Positions 25,607-35,296 of a stretch of DNA of 64,000 nt are shown piece after piece. The stretch is from Iamia sp. SCSIO 61187 (lineage in GTDB: Bacteria > Actinomycetota > Acidimicrobiia > Acidimicrobiales > Iamiaceae). The stretch lies in contig NZ_CP050949.1 of NCBI RefSeq assembly GCF_019443745.1, positions 1-64,000 on the forward strand, in the 5' to 3' direction. The translations under genes and the position numbers were made by a program. Position 1 is the first letter of the stretch, and every line of letters starts with the position of its first letter. The notes beneath the pieces were generated by a model that saw only the letters and a list, made by a program, of their open reading frames with translations, did not search any database and was not told where the DNA came from.

Positions 25607-26479
25607 TCATGCCGCGGTGGCGGCGGGGGTGTGGGCTCGTTCGTAGGCGATGGGGCTGAGGTAGCCGAGGGCGGAGTGGCGGCGGGTGGGGTTGTAGAAG
25701 GCTTCGATCCAGTCGAACAGGGCGGTGGCGAGCTCGTCTCGGGTGGCCCAGCGGCGGCGGTCGAGCAGCTCGATCTGCATGGACCCGAAGAAGCTCTCGG
25801 CCATGGCGTTGTCGAGGCCGCAGCCGATGCGGCCCATGGAGCCGAGGAGGCCGGCTTGGCGGAGCCGGTGGCCGAAGGCCCAGGAGGTGTATTGGGCTCC
25901 GCGGTCGGAGTGAACCACGGTCCCGGCCGCTGAGCGGCGGCGCCAGCGGGCCATGTCCAAGGCATCGACGACGATGTCGGCTTCGATGCGTTCAGAGATC
26001 GACCAGCCCACGACGCGCCGGGACCAGGCGTCGAGGACCACGGCGAGGTAGACCCAGCCTTGGTCGGTGCGGTGCTGGGTGATGTCGGTGACCCAGAGCC
26101 TGTCGGGCCCGGTCGGGTGGAACTGGCGACGGACCAGATCGTCGTGCACGGCCGGCGCCGGTCGTCGGCGGGTGCCCTTGCGGCGATGGACCCCGCAGAT
26201 CCCTGACTGGCGCATCAGCCGCTCGACGCGCTTGCGACCGCAGCGCAGGCCCATGCCGAGGCGGAGCTCGGCATGGACCCGAGGCGAGCCGTAGGTGCCC
26301 CTCGAAGCAGCGTGGATGTCCTGGATCGTGGCGGTCAGCTCAGCATCGGCGAGCGCACGGGCCGATGGTGGCCGGTTCCGCCAGTCGTAGAACCCCGACG
26401 GCGACACGTTGAGGACCCGGCAGGCGACCCTGATCGGTACGCCCTCGATCGCCAGCTCGGCGATCACCGGGAACATCAT
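25607..26479 (-). CDS. IS3-family transposase OrfB (DDE integrase core)
   Basis: The gene encodes 290 residues. The N-terminal HTH_21-like region (VHAELRLGMGLRCGRKRVER, LMRQSGICGVHRRKG) precedes the rve catalytic core. The DDE acids are in LWVTDIT, VHSDRGAQYTS and NAMAESFFGSMQIEL. The length is usual for the family. It starts at the ATG overlapping the orfA stop, beside an AAAA stretch that could allow -1 frameshifting to the OrfAB fusion, as known for IS3 elements. Confidence 0.93.
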   Translation of the reverse strand: MMFPVIAELAIEGVPIRVACRVLNVSPSGFYDWRNRPPSARALADAELTATIQDIHAASRGTYGSPRVHAELRLGMGLRCGRKRVERLMRQSGICGVHRRKGTRRRPAPAVHDDLVRRQFHPTGPDRLWVTDITQHRTDQGWVYLAVVLDAWSRRVVGWSISERIEADIVVDALDMARWRRRSAAGTVVHSDRGAQYTSWAFGHRLRQAGLLGSMGRIGCGLDNAMAESFFGSMQIELLDRRRWATRDELATALFDWIEAFYNPTRRHSALGYLSPIAYERAHTPAATAA

Positions 26480-26781
26480 TTTGGGAGGACGTTCTCCCGA
26501 GCGAAGTAGGCAGCGGCGCGCTTGAGGATCTCGTTCTCGAGCTCCAGACGGCGCTTCTCCCGGCGTAGCTCAGCCAGCTCAGACCGCTCACCGGTGGTGA
26601 GTCCCTCGCGGCGGCCTTCGTCGACGTCGGCCTGGGCGACCCAGTTGCGCAGGCACGACTCCGAGATGCCCAGCTCCATGGCCAGGTCCTTCACCGGTCG
26701 CACACGCTGGCCGTCGTCATCGACCTGGCGGGCTAGCTCAACAGCACGACGCCGGAACTCCGGCGGATGAGGCAACGGCAC
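26476..26781 (-). CDS. IS3-family OrfA (helix-turn-helix and coiled coil)
   Basis: The gene encodes 101 residues. HTH (VKDLAMELGISESCLRNWVA) is followed by a leucine-zipper-like coiled coil (ELAELRREKRRLELENEIL) and the conserved LKRAAAYFARE end. It binds the terminal repeats and supplies the N-terminal part of the OrfAB transposase after frameshifting at its end. Confidence 0.92.
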   Translation of the reverse strand: MPLPHPPEFRRRAVELARQVDDDGQRVRPVKDLAMELGISESCLRNWVAQADVDEGRREGLTTGERSELAELRREKRRLELENEILKRAAAYFARENVLPK

Positions 26782-27260
26782 TCGAGGCTCCCTTCGGCAA
26801 GGACATCGTCCTCACACGATCGGTGTCCGAGCAACCGGGGGAAGGTCAGACCACTCCGGCAGTCGCCGGAGTTGGTGGGTGTCCAGGGGGCGCACCTGGC
26901 GGAAGACCTCCCACTGGCCGTCCGCTGCTTGGCGGGCGAAGCGGTAGCGCACGAGGCGATCCAGCGTTCGCGAGAGCGGGCTGTGCTCGCCCCGCCCCGT
27001 GCCGACGCCGAGGGAGCGGGAGAGCTCACCGAAGTCGATGCGCGCCGGCTCGGCCTCGGCCCAGAGCGCCGGTAGGCGCCGGAGCAAGGCGGTCGACGTC
27101 GGCCCGAGCACCGGTGCCCAGCACCGCTCGACGTAGGCGTGCTCGAGGTCGAAGCCGGCGCGCGCGACCCGGGGGTCCGGGTGGCCCGCCGGCGAGATGG
27201 TGATCAGGTGTCGTTCCACGGCTCGCTAGGCCGTCGACCCCACGCCGATCCCTCATCGGA

Positions 27261-27303
27261 GAGACGTGATCGTGCGGGAACCTTCGCGAGCACGACTCGT
27301 CTC
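27261..27303. promoter_or_regulatory. Bipartite inverted repeat between divergent ICE genes
   Basis: Outer arms GAGACG (27261-27266) and CGTCTC (27298-27303), and inner arms TCGTGC (27270-27275) and GCACGA (27290-27295), are nested around a 14-base centre. The site lies between the start of the interrupted gene (minus strand, 27219) and the sigma-like gene (27368). It fits a regulator binding site controlling both directions, or an origin-of-transfer type structure. Identified by eye. Confidence 0.5.
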
Positions 27304-27367
27304 ACGACGGTTCGCACGATGCCTCCATCAGACCCTCCCCGTGCTCATCGACACGAGGAGGCCACCG

Positions 27368-28060
27368 ATGGCTCGAATCGCACAGGACCTGGATCAAGAG
27401 TGGGACCGCATCGCCACCGGCCCCGCCGCCCGCCGCGCCGTCATCCGGTGGGCCAACACGCACGAGGCCTTGGCGGGGCTCGTCGACCTCGACGACGTCC
27501 TCGCCGCTCGCCGCGACGCCGACCGGGCCAACCCAGTCCTCCGGGCGCTGGTGACCATGGCGGCCGACGACGACCTCGCCGCCCGGACGCTGCTCCAGGC
27601 CCTCCTCCCCGGCCTCGTCCACCTCGGCCGCACGACGGGCAACGACGATCACAACGCCATCGAGGAGCTGGTCTCAATCGCCTGGGAGCGGATCCGCACC
27701 TACCCCGTCGACCGGGAAGGGAGAGTCGCCGGCAACGTCCTGCTCGACGTGAAGAAGCGCTACCGGGCGCACCGCCGGATCGAGGCTCCGGGCGAGTGGG
27801 CGGAGATGGTGTCCGACCCACCGTCACCGACTCGCACGCCCGAGGACGAGGTCATCGCTCGCTCGGTGTTCGAGCAGCTCCGCGTCGCCGAGGTCGAGGG
27901 TCACGTCATGCCCAGGGCGGCCTCGATGATCGTGCGGACGAGGGTCCACGGCGAGACGCTCGTGGAACTCGCTCGTGAACAGGGCACCACACCCGCCGCC
28001 ATCGGCCAGCGCCGCTGGCGGGCCGAGCGCCGCCTTCGCGAGCTGCGGCTCGTCGGGTGA
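27368..28060 (+). CDS. Sigma-70-like helix-turn-helix protein
   Basis: The gene encodes 230 residues from the ATG at 27368, chosen because the upstream frame looks non-coding. The middle (EELVSIAWERIRTYPVD) resembles sigma region 2, and the C-terminus (TLVELAREQGTTPAAIGQRR) resembles sigma region 4 with its DNA-binding helix. Proteins like this occur near relaxase genes of actinobacterial mobile elements. It may drive transfer genes, but direct sigma activity is not proven. It is divergent from the interrupted gene and sits near the inverted repeat at 27261. Confidence 0.65.
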   Translation: MARIAQDLDQEWDRIATGPAARRAVIRWANTHEALAGLVDLDDVLAARRDADRANPVLRALVTMAADDDLAARTLLQALLPGLVHLGRTTGNDDHNAIEELVSIAWERIRTYPVDREGRVAGNVLLDVKKRYRAHRRIEAPGEWAEMVSDPPSPTRTPEDEVIARSVFEQLRVAEVEGHVMPRAASMIVRTRVHGETLVELAREQGTTPAAIGQRRWRAERRLRELRLVG

Positions 28061-28319
28061 GCTTGGAACCAGCCCGCCGAGCCGGTCGTCACATCGTGCG
28101 TCCCCCGACGAGGTGCGTCATGCGCGGCTCCTGCCTTCTCATGACATCTCATGTATGCCCCATCACACCCTTGGGTAGTGCTGAGGCGTCCCGCCTTGCG
28201 AGGACTCAACCCGCTTCGGTGCGGGGTGACACGTCGGATGCTCCGTGGTCGATGCTCCCAACCCCGTCCTCCCGTCCACGGAGTGGCCGACGCCTGATCG
28301 ATCGGGCAACCGGGGAGAG
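28061..28319. other. Intergenic remnant between the sigma-like gene and the second IS
   Basis: No convincing gene is visible on either strand. There is a small hairpin, CCCGC with GCGGG near 28208. This is probably the flank left after DNA between the sigma-like gene and the BTAD gene was lost next to the IS. Confidence 0.4.
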
Positions 28320-28370
28320 TGAACCGCCCCGGGTCTTGTGGAGGCATTGATCCCACGGAAAGGTGGAGTC

Positions 28371-29623
<1,253 letters not shown>

Positions 29624-29640
29624 ACCCGGGGCGGTTCAGT

Positions 29641-31098
29641 GTGTGGACGCTGGACCAGACCATCGACCTCCCGCCCGGCGACATCTCCGCGGTGCCGCTC
29701 CTCGTCACACTGGGACAGCCTGACGACGACGGCCAGGTCTATGTCGACCTCGAGGCCGAGGGGCTGGTGAGCCTCATCGGCGACGGCCAGGCGAGCCGGG
29801 AGCTGGCGCGGTCGATGGCCATGGAGCTGCTGCTCCGCTCGACCGCCGACGCCCCCGAGGTCTTCGTGGTCGGCGAGCTGCTCGACCCGAGCGTCACCCA
29901 GGGCTTCGACCACGCCACCGTCGTGGACGACTGGGACGCCATCGCAGCAGACCTCGGCGTGTGGGTCGAGCAGACCCACCGGGCGATCGAGACCAACGGC
30001 TGGGGCAACGGGTTCGTCGGCCGTGGAGCCGACCCGGCTCACGATGTCCTCGCCCCGCTGGCCGTCATCGCTGCGTCGGCGCCACCGCAGGGCGTGCTCG
30101 ATGCGCTGACGACCTGTCGGCCATCGACCGTCGGTGTGGTCGTCGTCGGCGCCGTCGATGCTCCGGCGACGACCATCGAGTGCCGGGCCGGCGTGGTGAC
30201 CGTCCCCGCCCTCGGTCTCACCTGCACAGGCCAGATGGTCGACACCGAGGGCGCCGCGGACATCGCTCGTCTCGTGCGCTCCGCGGAGGCGGTCGAGCTG
30301 CCTTGGCCAGATCCCGACGAGGAGCCCGAGCCCGACCCCGGCGAGACCGAAGGCGACGAGGTCGACACCTCGGAGCCGGAGTACGACGTCCTCGTCCGCC
30401 TCTTGGGCGACATCACGATCGAGGGCGGCCGCAAGGGCATCGCGCCCAAGCCGACAGCCGTGATCGCCTACATCGCCATCCACCGGTCAGTGTCCTCGGA
30501 ACAGCTCCAGGACGCCTGCTGGAGCGAGCCGGGCCTGGCCGACCACCGTCGCCGGCTGCGTGACCTCATGTCACAGTGCCGAGCCGGGGTTGGGACGAAC
30601 CACCTCCCGACCTCGCACGACGGGCGATACAGCGCCGGGCCACGGCTCGTCACCGACACGGAGCTGTTCGAGCGGCGTGTTGCTCGGGCCGCCAACCTTC
30701 CGCCAGCCGAAGCGGCCGACGTCTACCGGGAGGCCCTGGGCCTCGTGACCGGAAAGGTGTTCAGCTACCCGAGTCGGGCCCGGTCCTCGTACACCTGGAT
30801 CGACGTCGAGAACCTGGTGAACCGGTGGGAAGTGCGCATCGCCGGGGTCGCCCAGCAGTGCGCCGAGACGTACATCGACCTCGGCGAGCCGGAGGCTGCC
30901 GCCGATGTCCTTCACTCGGTCACCGCCGCCCTGCCCCTCCACAGCGGTCTGGCCGAAGCACTGATGCGTGCGCACGCAGCCGCCGGCAACCGCCAGGCCG
31001 TGCTAAGCGCCTACGCCGCCTACATCAAGGGCCTCGACGATCTCGACCTCGACGTCGAGGACTCCGTCCAAGCCACCTTCGACGAGCTGACGGGCTAG
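29641..31098 (+). pseudogene. BTAD-domain regulator-like protein, N-terminus removed at the IS junction
   Basis: The frame begins 3 bases after the IS end, with no ribosome site. It encodes up to 485 residues: an alpha/beta region (VDLEAEGLVSLIGDGQASRE), an acidic linker near 220-245 and a winged helix (IAPKPTAVIAYIAIHRSVSS). A TPR-like bacterial transcriptional activator domain follows to the end (VDIENLV-like, LALPLHSGLAEALMRAHAAA region). Related proteins of actinobacterial elements are much longer and often carry N-terminal LysM segments. The fragment is open from the IS, so it may still be expressed from an IS promoter. Confidence 0.7.
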
Positions 31099-31115
31099 GA
31101 GGCTGAGAGCCGCGA

Positions 31116-31943
31116 TCACGATGTGGAGGGGGTGCTGTCGTCGAGTGCGGCAGGCGAGCCATCCCTGCGGTGGATGAGCCACCAGACAGCCAGGACCGCT
31201 CCGGCCGCGGCGCTCACCCAGATGTTCACGCGGACCCCGGCGATCAGAGAGGCTTCGTCGATCCTGAGCGCCTCGACCCAGAGACGGCCGGCGGCGTATC
31301 CGGCGACGTACAGGGCGAAGATCCGTCCCGGCGGCCCGTCAGGTCGGCGCCTTCCGTAGAGGACCAAGGCGCCCGCAAGTGCGAGGTTCCACAGGGCTTC
31401 GTAGAGGAACGTGGGGTGGAAGGTCGCGTCATTGAGGTAGCCATCGGGTCGCCGGGAGGCGTCGATCCGCAAACCCCAGGGCAGGTCCGTCGGACGGCCG
31501 AACAGCTCCTGATTGAACCAGTTGCCCAGCCTTCCGATGGCCTGGGCGATGGGGATCGCTGGGGCCGCAACGTCAAGCAGCTCGGCCGCGGGCAGATCTC
31601 TGCGGCGGGCGACCAGGACACCGGCCACGACCCCGGCGAGCAGCCCACCCGGGATGCCGAGTCCGCCTTCCCAGACCTTGAACGCATCGAGCCAGCGACC
31701 CTCGAAGCGCTGGTAGTCGGTGAGGACGTGGTACGCCCGGGCGCCCACCACACCGACCGTCACGGCCCATACCGCCAACCCTGAGATGTCGCTGGGATCG
31801 CCACCGCGAGCCGCCCAGCGTCGCTGGGCGATGACCACGCCCACGATGACACCCAAGCCGATCGCCAGCCCATAGGCCCGTATGGTCAACGGGCCGAGCT
31901 CGAGCGCGTTCTGACTTGGGCTTGGGATGGCGCTCAGGACCAC
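31116..31943 (-). CDS. lgt: Prolipoprotein diacylglyceryl transferase
   Basis: The gene encodes 275 residues and about seven membrane helices. The Lgt signature IGRLGNWFNQELFG is present near residue 140, with the catalytic-region segments VWEGGLGIPGG and TFHPTFLYEALWN. Lgt attaches diacylglycerol to the lipobox Cys of prelipoproteins. It is not in its usual chromosomal context here, lying inside the element between the BTAD fragment and the mercury-type operon, so it may be a second copy. Several predicted lipoproteins in the window could be its substrates. The C-terminal tail is short. Confidence 0.93.
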   Translation of the reverse strand: MVLSAIPSPSQNALELGPLTIRAYGLAIGLGVIVGVVIAQRRWAARGGDPSDISGLAVWAVTVGVVGARAYHVLTDYQRFEGRWLDAFKVWEGGLGIPGGLLAGVVAGVLVARRRDLPAAELLDVAAPAIPIAQAIGRLGNWFNQELFGRPTDLPWGLRIDASRRPDGYLNDATFHPTFLYEALWNLALAGALVLYGRRRPDGPPGRIFALYVAGYAAGRLWVEALRIDEASLIAGVRVNIWVSAAAGAVLAVWWLIHRRDGSPAALDDSTPSTS

Positions 31944-32043
31944 TTCGGTACGATCATGGCGAAGCGGGCGCGGGACCGAGGCCAGGGTGCGACGCGACGC
32001 GGCGAAGGCGAGCAGGGCCCTTTCGAACGCAAGATCGGCGCCG

Positions 32044-33396
32044 TCATAGCATGGAGCCGAGGTCCGACGTGACGGTCGGGTAGGCGGCGGTCATCGACTT
32101 CAGCTGCCTGGTGGTGAGTCCAAGCTTGATGGCGAGGGCGCAGAAGTTGATGAGCTCGCCGTACTCGGGCCCGAGCATGTGGGCACCGACGATGGTGTCG
32201 GTCGAGGTGTCGACGAGGATCTTCGCTGCTGCGGTCGTCTCGCCGGTGCGGTAGTTCGAGTACCAGTCGGCGGTGTCGGTGTAGCGGATGTCGAGATCGA
32301 TGTCCTTCTGCCTGGCGTCTGCTTCGAGCAGTCCCACCCTGGCGAGCTCGGGGATCGTGAAGACGGCCGTGGGCACCCCGTGGTAGTCGGGAACGATGGT
32401 CGTGTTCTTGAGCATGTTCGATGCTGCGACCTTGCCTTCGATCACGGCGACCGGGGTCAGGGGCATGCCGGGGGTGTCGGCTGAGTCGCCGGCTGCGAAG
32501 ACGCGTGGGTTGGTGGTGCTCTGGAGGTGGCCGGCGACACTCACGCCTCTCTCGCCGTGGGCGACGCCTGCGGCGTCGAGCTCAAGTCTCGATAGTTCTG
32601 GGCTGCGGCCTGCGCCGTGTACGACGAGGTCGGTCTCGATCACGGTTTGGTCGCCGGCGCGATCAACGGTCACGCGGTAGCCCGAGCCGGTCGATTTGAT
32701 CGAGGTGACGACGGTTTGGCGGTGAACGTCGATCCCTACGGCCGAGCTGCGGGCGACCAGGAGCTCGACGAGATCGGGATCGAAGCCTTTGAGAGGGCGT
32801 TCGCCGCGATCGATGATGACCGGTCGGCTGCCGGCCCGGGCTGCGATGTGCGCGAACTCGAATGAGATGAAGCCGCCGCCGATGAACAGGATCCGGGTAG
32901 GAAGGCTGGCCAGGTTCAAGAAGTCGGTGCTGTCGAGCAGGTGGTCGGCGCCTGGAAAGTCCATGGTGTTCGGGCGTGCTCCGGTGGCGATCAGGAAGTG
33001 TGTCGACTCGACCGTGTCGCCGTCGATGTCGAGCAGGTGCGGCGCAGTGAACGCCGCTGTGCCGTGGAACGTCTCGACGCCGTTGCGGATCAGCCCCTGT
33101 TCCATGCTCTGCGGAGCCGGGTCGGTGAATCCGTGCTTGTGCTTCATCAGGTCAGACCAGTTGATCGTCAACCCGGCGGAGTCGATGCCTTTGCCGCTCA
33201 TGAGCCTGGCGCTGTCGATGATCTCGGCGCCCCGGCGCAGGATCTTCTTGGGGTCGCAGCCCCGCAGCGCACAGGTGCCCCCGTAGGGGAGCTCGTCGAC
33301 GATCGCGACACGCCAGCCTTCGGACGCGCATTTGTTGGCCGCCGCGCCGCCGGCCATGCCCGCACCGATCACGACCAAGTCATACGAGGTCGTCAT
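32044..33396 (-). CDS. FAD-dependent pyridine nucleotide-disulfide oxidoreductase (MerA-like)
   Basis: The gene encodes 450 residues. FAD-binding GAGMAGG is near residue 12, and the redox site C-x4-C (GGTCALRGCDPKK) near residue 42. NAD(P)-binding IGGGFISFEFAHI is near residue 176, the second FAD motif VFAAGDSADTPGMPLT near residue 300, and the dimer domain to the end. It lacks both an N-terminal MerA-type metal-binding domain and the C-terminal Cys pair of mercuric reductase. Its catalytic target is therefore open: Hg(II), a thiol or another oxidised substrate. It is the third gene of the operon under the MerR-type promoter at 34007. Confidence 0.85.
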   Translation of the reverse strand: MTTSYDLVVIGAGMAGGAAANKCASEGWRVAIVDELPYGGTCALRGCDPKKILRRGAEIIDSARLMSGKGIDSAGLTINWSDLMKHKHGFTDPAPQSMEQGLIRNGVETFHGTAAFTAPHLLDIDGDTVESTHFLIATGARPNTMDFPGADHLLDSTDFLNLASLPTRILFIGGGFISFEFAHIAARAGSRPVIIDRGERPLKGFDPDLVELLVARSSAVGIDVHRQTVVTSIKSTGSGYRVTVDRAGDQTVIETDLVVHGAGRSPELSRLELDAAGVAHGERGVSVAGHLQSTTNPRVFAAGDSADTPGMPLTPVAVIEGKVAASNMLKNTTIVPDYHGVPTAVFTIPELARVGLLEADARQKDIDLDIRYTDTADWYSNYRTGETTAAAKILVDTSTDTIVGAHMLGPEYGELINFCALAIKLGLTTRQLKSMTAAYPTVTSDLGSML

Positions 33397-33695
33397 CTCG
33401 CGGTCGGTCGTGTCGAGGGGCGAGTCGCCGGCGAGGGCAATCGGGCATGTTCTGCGCTCGGCGTCGAGGTGAGCTCAGCAGGCCCTTGACACCGGTCGCG
33501 TTGTCGACCGCGCCGGCGGAGCCCGATCGCCGTGACGGCGACGGCGGCGGCGGCGGCGATCAAGGTCCAATGGCCCACCGACAGCCCAGCGATGACCCCG
33601 GCCACGCCGACCGGGACCAGGATGGAGAACGCGCAACAGATGCCCATGGCGGCGCCCATGCCGATGAAGCCAACGGGGGTCTTGCGATCAGCCAC
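33393..33695 (-). CDS. Small MerT/MerF-like membrane protein
   Basis: The gene encodes 100 residues with two membrane helices. The first contains a Cys pair (GAAMGICCAFSILVPVG), as in Hg(II) transporters MerT/MerF. The C-terminal 40 residues are a basic, Ser/Pro-rich tail. It overlaps the reductase start (ATGA) and the thioredoxin-like gene end, so all three are coupled. The second Cys pair of full MerT is absent. Mercury uptake is a reasonable inference, and no more. Confidence 0.6.
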   Translation of the reverse strand: MADRKTPVGFIGMGAAMGICCAFSILVPVGVAGVIAGLSVGHWTLIAAAAAVAVTAIGLRRRGRQRDRCQGPAELTSTPSAEHARLPSPATRPSTRPTAR

Positions 33696-33999
33696 GGGTC
33701 ATCACCGCTCGCAGCTGGCTCAGGGTGGGGGACCCAGCCGGGCCATCAGGGGTCTGATACACCCGGCAGGACAAGCCGACCCGACCGCCGGGATCATCTT
33801 CGGGCTGGGCGAAGACGTCGACCCCGTCCACGAGGATGCTGGGCGAGCCATGGAAACCGACCCGCGCTGCATCCTCGGGGGTGCTGACCAGTTGTCGCGT
33901 GATCGTCACGTCCGGCAGCTCTCGGGCGACCTCAGCGAGATGGCCGTCGGCCACCTTCCAGTTCGGGCAGTCGGCGAAGTAGAGCAGCGTCACGTCCAT
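33688..33999 (-). CDS. Thioredoxin-like protein with single N-terminal Cys
   Basis: The gene encodes 103 residues. DVTLLYFADCPNWKVADGHL begins with a thioredoxin strand and helix carrying one Cys of the alkylmercury-lyase/Trx-like type found beside mer genes. VGFHGSPSILVDGVDVF supplies the cis-Pro loop. A further Cys is in GLSCRVYQT. The ATG at 33999 is the first gene behind the MerR-type promoter. It may hand the metal or thiol to the reductase. Confidence 0.75.
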   Translation of the reverse strand: MDVTLLYFADCPNWKVADGHLAEVARELPDVTITRQLVSTPEDAARVGFHGSPSILVDGVDVFAQPEDDPGGRVGLSCRVYQTPDGPAGSPTLSQLRAVMTRG

Positions 34000-34006
34000 C
34001 ACCGGA

Positions 34007-34037
34007 CCGTAGACCTTGATCTGCGGATCAAGGTCAA
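34007..34037 (-). promoter_or_regulatory. MerR-type promoter of the mercury-type operon
   Basis: On the minus strand a -35 TTGACC (34037-34032) and a -10-like TACGGT (34011-34006, or CTACGG at 34012-34007) are 19-20 bases apart. The spacer is filled by a perfect 9-bp inverted repeat ACCTTGATC / GATCAAGGT (34013-34021 and 34026-34034) around TGCG. The promoter drives the three-gene operon leftward, and the MerR gene starts at 34054 in the other direction. Confidence 0.85.
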
Positions 34038-34053
34038 GCGGTAGGATCGGGCA

Positions 34054-34467
34054 ATGCGGATCGGTGAGTTGGCAGATGCAGTGGGGGTGCCCCCCGAGAC
34101 GGTGCGGTTCTACGAGCGGCGAGGGCTGCTCCCCGAACCGGAACGAGCGACGAACGGCTACCGGCTGTACCACGACGCTGCGTTGCACCGGCTGCGATTC
34201 ATCCGCACGGCACAAGCCTCCGGGCTGACGCTCGCAGAGATCGGTACCATCATCGACCTCCGCGACGAGGGCACCGTGCCGTGCAGCCACGTCGGATTGC
34301 TCCTCGAGACCAAACTCTCCGAGGTCCAGCAACGCCAACGGCACCTCGCAGCAGTCGAAGCCGAACTTCACCAACTCCTCCGGCGCAGCCGCTCCCTCGA
34401 CCCCTCCAAGTGCGGCGACGACGACGTCTGCCACATCCTCACGATCGACGGAGACGACACGAAATAG
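34054..34467 (+). CDS. MerR-family heavy-metal sensor
   Basis: The gene encodes 137 residues. The winged helix is complete (MRIGELADAVGVPPETVRFY, then YHDAALHRLRFIR). The metal-binding cysteines are in TVPCSHVGLL near residue 79 and LDPSKCGDDDVCHIL near residues 125-131, the pattern of MerR sensors of Hg(II) and related metals. It faces away from the operon it should control, with the 19-20 base-spaced promoter between them. Hg(II) is the most likely ligand given the neighbours, but Zn, Pb or Cd sensing is not excluded. Confidence 0.85.
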   Translation: MRIGELADAVGVPPETVRFYERRGLLPEPERATNGYRLYHDAALHRLRFIRTAQASGLTLAEIGTIIDLRDEGTVPCSHVGLLLETKLSEVQQRQRHLAAVEAELHQLLRRSRSLDPSKCGDDDVCHILTIDGDDTK

Positions 34468-34769
34468 GGTCAACGCTGCATGCCAACGGCCGTTGCTGAC
34501 GGCGCCGTAGGGCAGCCTCGATGGCGATACGCCGGGAGCCACCACCAGACCTTGCACACCCTCGCCGGGGTCAGGTGGAAGATCGGTTGGCTTGGGTCTT
34601 CCTGCCGGACGTAGTCGATCAGGCGGCGGGTACCCGGTCCCGAGTCGGGCAGCTCATCGGCGAGACGGTCGAGGACGGCAAGCTCATCGCTCCGGGTGAT
34701 GAGGTCTGCGATGCGCTGGTTGATTTCGGCCACCTCCCGTCGAAGGACCTCGCGGACGAAGCCAAACGG
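34468..34769. other. Region without a confident gene
   Basis: After the MerR stop I see only a minus-strand frame of 87 codons (34470-34733). Its first 55 codons (MAEINQRIADLITRSDELAV) look protein-like, while the end does not. It may be a remnant of a gene removed together with the start of the adjacent MFS fragment. Confidence 0.35.
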
Positions 34770-35296
34770 TTCGAGCAGCGGGGACGACCCCTCGGCTGGT
34801 TGTTCGCAGCGATGGCCGGCGGGACCGCCTTCGGCCCCAGCCTTGGCGTGCTCGCCGAGCCGTGCTCGGCTGGTGCGGCCTGTTCCTCACGGTGTCCGCA
34901 CTGAGCCAGCGGCCCTAGCCATCCTCTACGTCCAACGGGACCAACTGGGCGACCGGCCAGCCCGGCAGACGGCCAGCCTGGCCGGCCTGGCCGGCTACCG
35001 GTCGCTGCTCGGCAGCGGACGCGGGCGACGCACCTACAGCTACGTGCTCGTCAACTCGACGTTCCACTCCGGGCCCTACACCTGGTTCGGGCTGTACTTC
35101 GTCGAGCGCTACGACCTCGGCGAGGTCGGCATCGCGCCCGCCATCCTCGGCTACGGCATCCCCGGCTTCGTGTTCGGCACCACCATCGGGCGTGCCGCCG
35201 ACAGGCACGGCCGCGGTCGCATCCTTCCCCTCGGCCTCGCCGTCGCCGCCGTCGGAGCCCCGGCGCTCGTGCCCACAACCACCGTCGTCGTCGCCG
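34770..35296 (+). pseudogene. Internal fragment of an MFS transporter, truncated at both ends
   Basis: Pieces in different frames read as the middle of one transporter: LGWLFAAMAGGTAFGPSLG, then LFLTVSALS, then ALAILYVQRDQLGD. A longer intact run from about 34910 (YTWFGLYFVERYDLGEVGIA, GRAADRHGRGRILPLGLAVA) follows. At least two frameshifts occur before 34930. The sequence stops at the end of the convergent transglycosylase gene. It marks a junction where the transfer module was joined to the metal genes (inference). Confidence 0.6.

Larger units (their letters stand above)
25567..26848 (-). mobile_element. IS3-family insertion sequence, complete, 1282 bp, 4-bp target duplication
   Basis: The terminal inverted repeats begin TGACCTTCCCCCGGTT at 25567 and, as the reverse complement, at 26848. 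Identity continues imperfectly to about 24 bp. The direct target duplication GACC is at 25563-25566 and 26849-26852. Inside are orfA (26476-26781) and orfB (25607-26479) overlapping by ATGA, the standard IS3 layout. Both genes are intact, so the copy may still be active. It inserted into the gene upstream of the relaxase. Confidence 0.93.
25403..27219 (-). pseudogene. Conjugation-region gene interrupted by an IS3-family element
   Basis: The 5' part is 27219 to 26853 (MERHLITISPAGHPDPRVAR to RRLPEWS) and the 3' part is 25566 to 25403. Removing the IS and one copy of the 4-bp target duplication joins the frame exactly: LPEWSRRMHTELLDRHIAGL, then a Pro/Thr-rich tail and TGA. The restored protein is 176 residues. 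It has a winged-helix look (LSRTLDRLVRYRFAR) and no named family that I recognise. It lies directly upstream of the relaxase, so it may have regulated or assisted transfer. The insertion removes the last 54 residues. Confidence 0.75.

Noticed and set aside
25273-25965. Long open frame extending the relaxase upstream to 25965
   Set aside because: The frame runs through the hairpin and into the IS on the wrong reading. The relaxase proper begins at VKFTVTPL (25272).
27901-28356. Minus-strand open frame opposite the sigma-like gene
   Set aside because: Residues are non-protein-like (runs of Arg and Pro) and it overlaps a better gene.
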